DNA of 64,000 nt from Aquiflexum gelatinilyticum (GTDB lineage: Bacteria > Bacteroidota > Bacteroidia > Cytophagales > Cyclobacteriaceae), in assembly GCF_024741135.1 (NCBI RefSeq), contig NZ_JANSUY010000002.1:186001-250000 (forward strand), read 5' to 3'. Numbering within the stretch: the stretch's first letter is position 1; each line of letters starts with the position of its first letter. Under the pieces are notes generated by a model. The model saw nothing but the letters and a program-made list of their open reading frames with translations. It had not been told where the DNA came from and did not search any database. A program made the position numbers and the translations under genes. Shown piece after piece: positions 17,381 through 25,117 of this stretch.

Positions 17381-18586
17381 ATGAAAAAACATCACTTATC
17401 CACATTTCTGATTGTTCTGAGCATGGCTTTTTTAGGAGCTTGCGGTAAACAGGAATCCTCAGAAGAAAAAGAGACATCACAGGATTCCACCACGGTATTC
17501 ACTCCCAATCCACAGGAGATGACGGAACAGCCTGTTGGAAAATTGGCAATCGGAGATCAAGCCCCCTTTTTCAATCTGCCTGATGTAGAAGGTAAAATGG
17601 TCTCGATCGATAACTTCAAAGATGCCGATGTATTGGTCATCAACTTCACCTGCAACCACTGCCCGACAGCACAGGCCTATGAGGACAGGTTTATCAACAT
17701 GGTTAATGAATACAATGGGAAAAGCGTTGCTTTCGTGGCTATTTCCCCAAACAGTCCCATTGGAATTTTACCGGAAGAATTGGGCTATACCGACCTAAGT
17801 GACGATTACAAAAGCATGCAGATCCGGTATGTGGATAAAAAGTATAATTTCCCTTACCTATACGATGGCGATACCCATCAATATTCCTTGGCTTATGGCC
17901 CGACAGCTACCCCACAGGTTTTTGTATTTGACAAAGAAAGAAAACTCAGCTACTCAGGCAGGATAGATGCTTCCGAAAAACCCGGCACGGCCAATGGAGA
18001 AGACCTCCGAAATGCCATCGAAAAAACTTTGGCCGGAGAACCGCTGCCTGTGGATAAGTCTATCACGCCGGCCTTTGGATGCTCCACCAAATGGGCTTGG
18101 AAAAATGAATACACCATCAAAACCAATGAGGAATGGAAGAAAAAGCCGGTGGAAGTCCAAAAGATATCCACAACCGAATTGGCTGACCTGCTCAAAAACG
18201 ACACTGACAAATTATTGCTGATCAATTTTTGGGCGACTTGGTGTGGTCCCTGTGTGATCGAATATCCCGAGTTTATTGAAATCCAAAGGATGTACATGGG
18301 CAGGGATTTTCAGTTTGTCTCTTTGAGTATGGACAACCCCAATCAGGAAGATAAGGTCTTGAAGTTTCTCCAAAGCAAATATTCCGCTGTCCCCAATTAT
18401 CTCATAGACACAGAAGACAAATATGCCGTCATCGATGTGGTCAAAAACGGTTGGGACGGAAGTCTCCCTATCACCTTATTGATCGAACCGGGAGGAAAAA
18501 TGGCTTACACAAGAATGGGTGAAATCAATGCCTTGGAACTGAAAAGGGCAATTGTCGACCATCCTATGATTGGGAGGTATTATTGA
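17381..18586 (+). CDS. lipoprotein with two thioredoxin-like domains
   Basis: 401 residues. The signal peptide ends MAFLGAC, so it is a lipoprotein. Domain one (about 55-205) is AhpC/redoxin-like with the unusual pair CNHC in NFTCNHCPTAQAYE. Domain two (about 250-395) is TlpA/ResA-like with WCGPC in NFWATWCGPCVIEYPEF. Both have the cis-Pro regions (TATPQVFVF; LPITLLIEP). It probably works as a periplasmic thiol oxidoreductase. It has its own terminator and begins 60 bases after the previous gene. The fusion may let one domain pass electrons to the other, which is inference. Confidence 0.85.
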   Translation: MKKHHLSTFLIVLSMAFLGACGKQESSEEKETSQDSTTVFTPNPQEMTEQPVGKLAIGDQAPFFNLPDVEGKMVSIDNFKDADVLVINFTCNHCPTAQAYEDRFINMVNEYNGKSVAFVAISPNSPIGILPEELGYTDLSDDYKSMQIRYVDKKYNFPYLYDGDTHQYSLAYGPTATPQVFVFDKERKLSYSGRIDASEKPGTANGEDLRNAIEKTLAGEPLPVDKSITPAFGCSTKWAWKNEYTIKTNEEWKKKPVEVQKISTTELADLLKNDTDKLLLINFWATWCGPCVIEYPEFIEIQRMYMGRDFQFVSLSMDNPNQEDKVLKFLQSKYSAVPNYLIDTEDKYAVIDVVKNGWDGSLPITLLIEPGGKMAYTRMGEINALELKRAIVDHPMIGRYY

Positions 18587-18640
18587 TTGGTTAATGGGTT
18601 AATAGTTATTGGGTTAATTGGTTAATGGTTAGTTGTATCA
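18587..18640. repeat. TTAATGGG/TTAATTGG short repeats
   Basis: Imperfect tandem units of GGTTAAT(G/T)G fill the space between the stop codon and the terminator. They are non-coding. Confidence 0.55.
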
Positions 18641-18641
18641 T

Positions 18642-18673
18642 AAGCCCTTCTGAATTCGGAAGGGCTTTTTTTT
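18642..18673 (+). terminator. intrinsic terminator of the double-thioredoxin gene
   Basis: A 9-bp stem AAGCCCTTC / GAAGGGCTT with an 8-base loop is followed by eight T's. Confidence 0.9.
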
Positions 18674-18750
18674 CTTTACCACCAAAGTCCAATAAATAAC
18701 ATAAAAGCCTTCAGACTTGGTGGAAGAATTTCCAATTTGAAATTAATTTC

Positions 18751-18779
18751 CTTTGTGTCTTCGTGGCTTTGTGGGATTA
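18751..18779. repeat. CTTTGTGTCTTCGTGGCTTTGTGG-type dispersed repeat
   Basis: A short copy of the 'CTTTGCGxCTTTGCGxG' family that also fills 20529-21107 and, inverted, 32598-32700. Confidence 0.6.
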
Positions 18780-18783
18780 ATTT

Positions 18784-18825
18784 TTGTTCATAAATAATAT
18801 TTCCATAAATTGAATTGTGAACAAT
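18784..18825. promoter_or_regulatory. candidate MarR operator: inverted TTGTTCA/TGAACAA and ATTGT-GA-ACAAT
   Basis: A 7-bp inverted repeat (18784-18790 and 18818-18824) and a compact palindrome ATTGTGAACAAT (18814-18825) lie 14 bases before the marR start. Position and symmetry fit an autoregulatory operator. This is inferred from sequence alone. Confidence 0.4.
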
Positions 18826-18838
18826 ATATCTTGTCTAT

Positions 18839-19288
18839 ATGCCAAATTTACCAAACCTTCAAAATGACCTCGGATTTGACTTTTATGTAGCTTCTAGGTT
18901 GGTTTCACAAGCTTACAGAGAACCGCTACAGGAATTAGGATTAACTTATCCACAGTATTTGGTGATGCTGGTACTGTGGGAGGAAGATGGGCAGATGGTT
19001 TCACAAATCGGAGAAAAGCTTCAATTGGACTCAGGGACACTCACACCTTTGCTCAAAAGATTGGAATCTGCCAACCTTATCCACCGCAACAGGAGCGAAA
19101 GTGACGAGCGAAAAGTGGTGATAGAACTTACCTATCCCGGAAAAGCCCTTCAAGCCAAAGCAAAAGATATTCCTGAAAAAATAGGCACATCTCTCAACAG
19201 TTGGGAAGAAAATGAGTTAACCAATTTGTCAACACTGACCAAAAAACTGATCAAAGACTTTACCCAAACGAACTCATGGAAAAAATAA
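18839..19288 (+). CDS. MarR/OhrR-like regulator lacking any cysteine
   Basis: 149 residues, aligning well with OhrR in the winged-helix part (GLTYPQYLVMLVLWEEDG; LQLDSGTLTPLLKRLE; SESDERKV). In OhrR the peroxide-reactive Cys15 sits in an LxNQLCF context. Here the same place reads LQNDLGFDF, with Gly at residue 12, and the whole protein contains no Cys. It overlaps ohr by 13 bases, so it is surely co-transcribed with it. It should still bind DNA as a dimer, but cannot sense hydroperoxides by the known thiol mechanism. Confidence 0.9.
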   Translation: MPNLPNLQNDLGFDFYVASRLVSQAYREPLQELGLTYPQYLVMLVLWEEDGQMVSQIGEKLQLDSGTLTPLLKRLESANLIHRNRSESDERKVVIELTYPGKALQAKAKDIPEKIGTSLNSWEENELTNLSTLTKKLIKDFTQTNSWKK

Positions 19289-19695
19289 ACATCAGCTACA
19301 CAGCCACAGCCATCAACACAGGTGGAAGAAGAGGTCATGTCCGGACAGATGACGGCATGTTGGATTTTGATGTGGCCATGCCAAAGGAAATCGGCGGTCC
19401 CGGGGGCAAAACCAATCCTGAACAGCTTTTTGCTGCAGGATATGCGACCTGCTTTGGCGGAACTTTGGCTGCTATAGCACAGGGAGTGAGTCTCATGGAT
19501 TCAGAAATCACTGTGAAAGTTCATACCGGAGAATCAGACAAAGGTGGCTATGCTTTGGCAGTAGACATCGCTGTCAGCATTCCAAAGGCTTCCTCCAAGT
19601 CAGAAGCACAGGAATTGGTCGAGGCTGCCCATGCGCAATGCATGTATTCCAAGGCTGTTAAGGGAAATATCGAAGTAAGGGTGAAAGCGGTTTAA
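19276..19695 (+). CDS. ohr: organic hydroperoxide resistance protein Ohr
   Basis: 139 residues, the standard Ohr/OsmC length. The peroxidatic Cys59 (NPEQLFAAGYATC) and resolving Cys122 (AHAQCMYSKAV) are both present; the second motif has Met where most Ohr proteins have Pro. Ohr reduces organic and fatty-acid hydroperoxides, usually drawing electrons from lipoylated proteins. The start ATG lies inside the marR 3' end, so translation is coupled. Confidence 0.94.
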   Translation: MEKINISYTATAINTGGRRGHVRTDDGMLDFDVAMPKEIGGPGGKTNPEQLFAAGYATCFGGTLAAIAQGVSLMDSEITVKVHTGESDKGGYALAVDIAVSIPKASSKSEAQELVEAAHAQCMYSKAVKGNIEVRVKAV

Positions 19696-20015
19696 ACCAG
19701 GAATTTCTCTTTCAAAAAAATAAGGTGAAAAATCCCAGAAAAATTCCCATAAAAATACGGTTCCGTACTTTTACTTGGTTGAGATGAGATTTTCCACCTG
19801 AACTGTAGCTGTGGCCGGCAAGACGTGGGAATTTAGAACATTCTTTCGAATATTTCAAAACTTCGATAGGAATAATAGTTTTTTGATTTAAAAAGCCGAA
19901 AAAACAAAATCCAAGCTATAGATTTTCGACATGATTGAATTTTCTATACAAGGAAGACCAATAATATTCCGCTGATTTGTGATCGCCAATTCAATCTTGA
20001 ATGGTTATTCATTGC
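19696..20015. other. 320-bp gene-free interval between ohr and an NTF2-like gene
   Basis: The two flanking genes converge here. No open frame, RNA gene or clear hairpin terminator was recognised. Confidence 0.5.
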
Positions 20016-20480
20016 TTATTGCTGCATGTATTTTTTTAGCAGAGATTGGGATTGGCTTTTGATTTTGTTTTGGACTATTGGTGACCAACCCAACAACGTG
20101 CCTTTGATTCCCAAGGCCATTCTTGACCATTTCCACAAGTCAAAGCTGTCTTTATGTTTGATGATTTTTCCGTCCTTGAATTCAAATTCGGCTGTGATTT
20201 TGTTGTGGACCATTCTTTTGTACGGACCAAATGGATAAACTGCCTCCCAATGCGCTTCGCCTGAATTCCTAACCACTTTGATATCTGAGAAAGATACCTT
20301 CAGGTTGCCTTTGCTTCGTTCGATGAGCATTTTCCACATACTTTTGACCTGTTCGCCCCTAAGCTTTCCAAAAACAGGATCTTCAAAGACTATATCCTGA
20401 TGGTAATAAGAAACCATTTCATCTGCTTTTCCTTTGGCAAATGCTTTGTAAAAATTGTGGATAACTTTTTCATTGTCCAT
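20016..20480 (-). CDS. NTF2-like / SnoaL-type protein
   Basis: 154 residues. The order of elements fits the NTF2-like cone fold: an N-terminal helix KVIHNFYKAFAKGKADEMVSY, then YHQDIVFEDPVFGKLRG, then beta strands with WEAVYPFGP and FEFKDGKIIKHKDSFD. Such proteins are often polyketide cyclases, isomerases or small-ligand binders, and the family label gives no specific reaction. It is monocistronic on the minus strand; its upstream side is a 647-bp repeat region. Confidence 0.75.
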   Translation of the reverse strand: MDNEKVIHNFYKAFAKGKADEMVSYYHQDIVFEDPVFGKLRGEQVKSMWKMLIERSKGNLKVSFSDIKVVRNSGEAHWEAVYPFGPYKRMVHNKITAEFEFKDGKIIKHKDSFDLWKWSRMALGIKGTLLGWSPIVQNKIKSQSQSLLKKYMQQ

Positions 20481-20528
20481 ATAGTATGAAGTTAAGTTGT
20501 ATCAAAAGTTAATCAATAAAGTGCTATT

Positions 20529-21107
20529 TACCGCAATGGCCGCGAAGGTTTCGCCATGGACGGAATGGGGTTTCTCCGCGACTTTGAGGGAGATATTTTT
20601 ACCGCAATGGACGCTATAGTTAAGCAAAGGATCGCAATGGCTTTTCACCAAGATGGGGCCAATTTATTTTACCAAAATAGAAACAAAGAAACTAATGAGG
20701 GTTGTTCTACCGGCATTCTGAACCGCCTCCTGCGAAGGTTTAAAATCTCTCTTATTTCATTTTTCTTTGCGATTTTGCGCCTTTGCGGGGAACTTAATTC
20801 CTTACTTGAATTTCTTTTCCTTCGTGTCTTTGCGACTTTGTGGGAACCATTTTCTACCGCAATGAACGCAAGGTTTTCGCCATGGACGCAATGGGCTTTT
20901 CTTTGTGTCTTTGCGACTTTGCGGGATTGAAAAATGATAGTCTGACGGCTTGAAGCCATCCGACTGATTTGCGGCTTTGCGACTTGGTGTGAGATAATAA
21001 GTTATCCAGCTTCTGGAGAAGCAGGACAATGGGAAACACTATTTCTTTGCGTCTTTGCGCCTTCGCGGGACTTATTGCCTTTGTGTCTCAGTGTCTTTGT
21101 GGGATTA
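20529..21107. repeat. repeat-rich intergenic region (CTTTGCG / CCGCAATGG families)
   Basis: The interval 20481-21127 has no convincing gene. It is filled with variants of CTTTGCGACTTTGCGGG (for example near 20767-20790, 20825-20842, 20911-20928, 21043-21070) alternating with ACCGCAATGGACGC (near 20529, 20600, 20860). A partial CATTCTGAACCG arm lies at about 20712. Open frames across it encode only repeat-like peptides. Confidence 0.8.
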
Positions 21108-21127
21108 TGTTTTTCGAGCTTGCGAGC

Positions 21128-22261
21128 TTATTTATCCATGAACATGTCCCTCATCTCATCCAAGGGCAATTCCTCCAAGACCTCCCTTTTGGAGATTCCG
21201 TCTTCCTCTGCCCACCGGACAAGCCTTACAAATCCGTCAGCGATCTCAATCCCCGAAATACTATTGTCGCTGTAGCAGCAGCAGCCGGAGTTGAAGTAAG
21301 TGGGCTTGTATTTCGGCAAATCGGCCACTCCAAGCGTACATTGGCTTGGGTGTCTTTTGATCTTTTCTTCCAATTCAGCTACTTTATCCACATCCCCGTT
21401 TTTCTGTGCCTCTTCCAATTGCGCACGAAGCTGTTGGATGTGGCTGTAAGAGTGAAAAATGGGCTGATGGGTATGTCCGGTTACCAAGACCACATTTTCC
21501 TGTTGCTGACTCCATTCGTACATGAGTTTGTTGTGGAGGGTTTTTTCCTTTTGGCTGAGGGCAGGTGTGTTGATGTTGATATCCAAAAATGACTGCAAAG
21601 GCCCCCAAATATAAGCCACAAACCAAATCGAAAACTTATTGCCATCACTCCTTTTGTCCCCCTGATGGCCATGTGTACAAAACATGTCAACATGCCTCCC
21701 GTCAAGATATTTTACCCTGACCACAATGCCCCCATAGATATTGATGGCTTTGTCATAAATCTCCCTGAGGTACATTTTGGAAAATGGATCAATCTTCCAA
21801 AAAAGGTCATGGTTGCCGTAGATTTTGAAAAAGGCATTCCGCTCCACAAACTTCCTTTCTGCCTCAAAAGTCTTTTTGTTGTGCTGCATGATGGAGAAAA
21901 TGTTGAACTTCCAAAACTCCTCACTGTCGCCCAAATTGATGTAAAAAGACCCCTTTTCATTATAGTGTTCCAAAGCAGTAAGGTAATTGTTCTCCGCATG
22001 ACGGAACTCGTCCCTGCCTTTCCTATTCCCTTTGTGCACATCGCTGAAGATGATAAAGCTGTTGTTGCGCATGTCGAGATTGTAGAGTGCACCTTCTTCC
22101 GGTTCGGAGTTTTGGGTGATATCCCAGTATATTTCTGTCAGACGCTTGAAAACAGATTCCCTATCCGGCGAGGAAGAAATCTTCTTGGAAAACCATATAG
22201 TCGGCTTGCGCAATACAAAAACAATCGGGGCTTTGAGGATTTGAAAGAATCGTTGGAACAT
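21128..22261 (-). CDS. calcineurin-like metallophosphoesterase
   Basis: 377 residues. The metallophosphoesterase motifs appear in order: FSDVHKGN (DxH), NLGDSEE (GD), YGNHD (GNHD), CTHGHQGD (H), and TGHTHQP (GHxH). The insert between the last motifs is charged and helical (QLRAQLEEAQKNGDVDK). A GCCCYSD segment near the C-terminus is unusual. The N-terminus begins with a short hydrophobic helix but no clear signal peptide. Substrate unknown. It sits alone between two repeat-rich regions. Confidence 0.88.
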   Translation of the reverse strand: MFQRFFQILKAPIVFVLRKPTIWFSKKISSSPDRESVFKRLTEIYWDITQNSEPEEGALYNLDMRNNSFIIFSDVHKGNRKGRDEFRHAENNYLTALEHYNEKGSFYINLGDSEEFWKFNIFSIMQHNKKTFEAERKFVERNAFFKIYGNHDLFWKIDPFSKMYLREIYDKAINIYGGIVVRVKYLDGRHVDMFCTHGHQGDKRSDGNKFSIWFVAYIWGPLQSFLDININTPALSQKEKTLHNKLMYEWSQQQENVVLVTGHTHQPIFHSYSHIQQLRAQLEEAQKNGDVDKVAELEEKIKRHPSQCTLGVADLPKYKPTYFNSGCCCYSDNSISGIEIADGFVRLVRWAEEDGISKREVLEELPLDEMRDMFMDK

Positions 22262-22282
22262 GGGGCTAAAAATAGGGAAAAA

Positions 22283-22600
22283 TTTAGAGTGGTTGTAGTT
22301 ATTGTCTGCTTCGCGTTGTCGGGTTCTCGGGTTGGAATTGTTGTAGTGGTTGTAGTGGTTGTAATTGTTGTAACTGTTGTAACTGTTGTGAACTTACCTG
22401 CTGCGCGTTGTCAGGACTGCAAACTGAAAACTGAGACTGCATACTGGAATTGTTGTCAGCTTCGCGTTGTCGGGTTGTCAAGTTGTCGGGTTGTCTGAGG
22501 CGCGTGGTTAGGTCTGCAAACTGAAAACTGAGACTGCATACTGAAATTGTTGTCTGCTGCGCGTTGTCGGGTTGTCGGGTTGTAGGGTTGTCGGGTTGTG
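22283..22600. repeat. GT-rich microsatellite with 65-bp direct repeat
   Basis: Short units of GTTGTAGTG and GTTGTCGGG type run through this stretch. Within it, 22415-22479 is repeated nearly exactly at 22512-22576 (65 bp, offset 97). The repeat carries TGCAAACTGAAAACTGAGAC followed by the CGCGTTGTCGGGTTGTC unit. The same units appear at 13806-13926. Apparent frames here encode only Thr/Gln/Pro-rich repeat peptides. Confidence 0.8.
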
Positions 22601-22603
22601 GAA

Positions 22604-22674
22604 AACCCCGAAGGGGTGGTAGGATTATAGAAAAATGGATTTGATAGTAGGGTAGGCAAAACCCCGAAGGGGTG
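22604..22674. repeat. pair of AACCCCGAAGGGGTG palindromes
   Basis: The palindrome ACCCCGAAGGGGT occurs at 22605-22617 and 22661-22673, 56 bases apart, both in GAAA/CAAA-led contexts, the second followed by GACATATTTATAG. This resembles REP-type hairpins common in Bacteroidota. No RAYT transposase is present in the window. Confidence 0.65.
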
Positions 22675-23339
22675 ACATATTTATAGATCAGAATCAGCCG
22701 GGAAGTCAGGTCTGGTTTTGGCTAATTTGATGACCAAATTTGAACATGGCTTTCCGCCAAAACAAGGAAGGGATTGAATGCGTGCTGGGTAAAAAGACTA
22801 TTGCTGATGGTCTTGGAAAAGTACAAGCAATTAAATTGTCGGAATAATTATATGGTTTCTTGGAAATTGGTCAAAAGGTAACGAATGGGTAAGGAGGGTG
22901 TAACGGGTGGGTAGGAGAAGGGTAAGGGAAGGGTAGCGGAAAGTGGGGGGAAAATGCTGATTTTTGGAAATATTATTGAATTATTTCTTTTAGAATTGAT
23001 TTATTTTAAGTTGGGGTGAATTGTTTTATTTTGGGAAATGGCTTGGAAATACGGCTAGATCTTCTTCTTGTCCGGTAGAAAAGTTAAAGATTTTTTTTCA
23101 TTTGGAACCATAATAACCTGTCGTTGGAAAATGACTAATTGGATTCATCATTAATGCTGTTGATTTAGAAAATGTAAATTACAAAATGTTAATCGGGTAT
23201 CAATTTTCATTTGACGAGGGGGTAAGCTCGCAAATCCTTCGGTTTTATAATGGAAAGTTTGAAATCGATTAAAGTATTAAATAATATTTTTCTCTTTAGG
23301 AATCAATCCATCACCTATAGGGTTGAGGTTACCAACCTT
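22675..23339. other. 665-bp gene-free interval with a G-rich tract
   Basis: No convincing gene. A G-rich run with eight tracts of three or more G's occupies 22887-22950. A 33-codon frame at 22746-22847 is too short to support. The rest is AT-rich. Confidence 0.5.
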
Positions 23340-23771
23340 TTACTCTTCATTTTTTCCCCCAGACACAAAAAAATAACCCAAGGTACCGGTAACAAATGCC
23401 TCAAAGAAAGTTTGAATGTAATTTGACTTATTGGTAATAAGGTGGATTGTTTCCAAAGAAGAATTGGTTTGGGTTTTTAGAATGAAAATAATAATTAAAA
23501 GAAAATATGAACTTGATACCCCTAAAGTGATGTAGTAATAAAATTTTTGAATGTAAATTTTATTTTGATTATGTGGGCTTTTAATAGCGAACATAGCGGT
23601 AATAATCAGGGTATTGAAGGGAAGCGTGGACCTTGTATACCAAGACCATATTGCCTCATTGTTTTCAATGATCACTTCCGAACTAAACGAAAATAAAAGT
23701 AAGCCAATGACGATAGTTAAACTTATCCACAATATTGTCAATTGTTTTTGTGCTTTAAACTTTTCAACCAT
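23340..23771 (-). CDS. four-helix membrane protein, unknown function
   Basis: 143 residues from the ATG at 23771 (MVEKFKAQKQLTILW). A 12-residue upstream extension is possible but overlaps the preceding gene. Four hydrophobic segments are visible (ILWISLTIVIGLLLFSF, LPFNTLIITAMFAI, YYITLGVSSSYFLLIIIFIL, FFEAFVTGTLGYFFV). The N-terminal part is basic. It starts 7 bases after the stop of the thrombospondin-repeat lipoprotein gene, so both are one unit. AT-rich codon use differs from the chromosomal genes on either side. No family recognised. Confidence 0.65.
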   Translation of the reverse strand: MVEKFKAQKQLTILWISLTIVIGLLLFSFSSEVIIENNEAIWSWYTRSTLPFNTLIITAMFAIKSPHNQNKIYIQKFYYYITLGVSSSYFLLIIIFILKTQTNSSLETIHLITNKSNYIQTFFEAFVTGTLGYFFVSGGKNEE

Positions 23772-23778
23772 GTTTGCT

Positions 23779-24720
23779 TTATTTAAATAACAATTTGAAG
23801 TAATCAATTTTGGTGTTTAAAACTAACTTGGGCACTCGACCCGGATAAGTTTCATATTCATAAGCAAGTAATGATACTGTATATCCACGTGCGGAAATAG
23901 GATTATTGTAAATATCCCGAACATAGCTATTATCAAGATTAATATATCCACGATTGATATACTTCATAATATCATTGTATTCCTTAATATCATTGGTTGT
24001 CCTTAGCCCCTTTCCATTATTTACCACAAAAGCAAAAAACACATATCTACCGCTCGGTTTCCCGTAAAGGCAATGTAAAATATTTAAAATGCTACATCCT
24101 CCCTTTTCAATTTCTATTGGGAGAGACAGCCTGGTTCCAGAATCATTGATTCTTTCTAAATTAGAAAAAACTACAAAACCATCTTCTGGAACATACATAA
24201 CCCTGTTAAACTGATTTCCCTTTTTTTGTAAATGTTTCCTAATTTTGCCGTAGACAGCTTCTAAGGAATCATCAATTCCAATAAACTGATCTGTAATGTC
24301 TTCAATGTATGTGGGAGTGGGAATAGGCCAAAACTGGTCTGACCTATTGGGATCTCTTGGATTTAATGCCTCCATAAGCTCCTCAACGGGACAACCATTA
24401 GTGCTAGCAGGTCCTGGTACGAATGGACATTTATCCAAATGGTCAGCAATTCCATCTCCATCGCTGTCTAACATTCTGCCTTGACTATCCACTCTAGCCC
24501 CAATTGGTGTATTAGGTTCCAGATCCAAATAATCAGGCACCCCGTCTCCATCACTATCTTTCAACATCTCTGTTAACTGGCCACGCAATTGAGCGATCTC
24601 TGAATTCATTTCTTGTTTTAGGTTTATTAAATCCTTTTTTGTGGCACATGAAAACAATACTGACCAAATGATTAAAAACAAAAAAATCTCCAAGCATTTT
24701 TTAAAATGAGAATCCTTCAT
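23779..24720 (-). CDS. lipoprotein with thrombospondin type 3 calcium-binding repeats
   Basis: 313 residues. A signal peptide ends in the lipobox VLFSC, followed by a short coiled-coil-like stretch (LKQEMNSEIAQLRGQLTEML). Two DSDGDGxxDxLD repeats follow (about 55-67 and 85-97), then KCPFVPGPASTNGCP, all as in OmpA-linked TSP3 regions of Bacteroidota. The C-terminal 200 residues have no OmpA motif and no recognisable domain. It probably binds calcium in the periplasm or at the cell surface. It is co-directional with a small membrane protein gene 7 bases downstream. Confidence 0.75.
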   Translation of the reverse strand: MKDSHFKKCLEIFLFLIIWSVLFSCATKKDLINLKQEMNSEIAQLRGQLTEMLKDSDGDGVPDYLDLEPNTPIGARVDSQGRMLDSDGDGIADHLDKCPFVPGPASTNGCPVEELMEALNPRDPNRSDQFWPIPTPTYIEDITDQFIGIDDSLEAVYGKIRKHLQKKGNQFNRVMYVPEDGFVVFSNLERINDSGTRLSLPIEIEKGGCSILNILHCLYGKPSGRYVFFAFVVNNGKGLRTTNDIKEYNDIMKYINRGYINLDNSYVRDIYNNPISARGYTVSLLAYEYETYPGRVPKLVLNTKIDYFKLLFK

Positions 24721-25117
24721 ATTTATAAGCTTTGTTAACTAAAAGAATTTTAGAAAAATGTTTTATCTAATGAATATCTAAAAAAAAGAATAATTTGTCA
24801 GTAAGCAAAGGATAAATCCTGATTCAAGAAAAAATGCTCATTTCAAAATAATATTCTTCAAAATCCTAGAAATAATTCTTCGATAAAAGAACTTTTAATT
24901 TATGCTACTGGAGAATATTTTAGCTAGAGAAGCACTGTTTGGAAAAATTGACACCACAACTAGTATCATTTTTGACCAAAAATCACAATACCTATCAGGA
25001 TTTGGTTTTCCCTAAATAAACGGCAATAGCCCTTCAGTTTCTTTTACTTTGGAGTTGGTTAGGTATTATTCTAGCAGGTCCATGAAAGGACTTTTAGAGC
25101 CGCTTATTAGGAATTAT
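24721..25117. other. 397-bp AT-rich gene-free interval
   Basis: Between the lipoprotein start and the stop of the methyltransferase-HIT gene. No gene or RNA recognised. It must hold the promoter for the minus-strand lipoprotein pair. Confidence 0.5.

Noticed and set aside
20556-21039. Open frames on both strands within the CTTTGCG repeats
   Set aside because: Their peptides just reflect the repeat units (RKDTKTQRRK-like), with no gene-like codon pattern.
22299-22659. Minus-strand open frames rich in Gln, Thr, Pro and Asn
   Set aside because: They are only the translation of the GT-rich microsatellite and its direct repeat. No start context or domain supports them.
22746-22847. 33-codon frame beginning MAFRQNKEGIECVLGKK
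   Set aside because: It looks faintly protein-like but is short, isolated and without a recognisable signal. At most a gene remnant.
24721-25117. Possible RNA gene or riboswitch in an AT-rich gap
   Set aside because: No tRNA-like cloverleaf, conserved riboswitch core or strong hairpin was found by eye.
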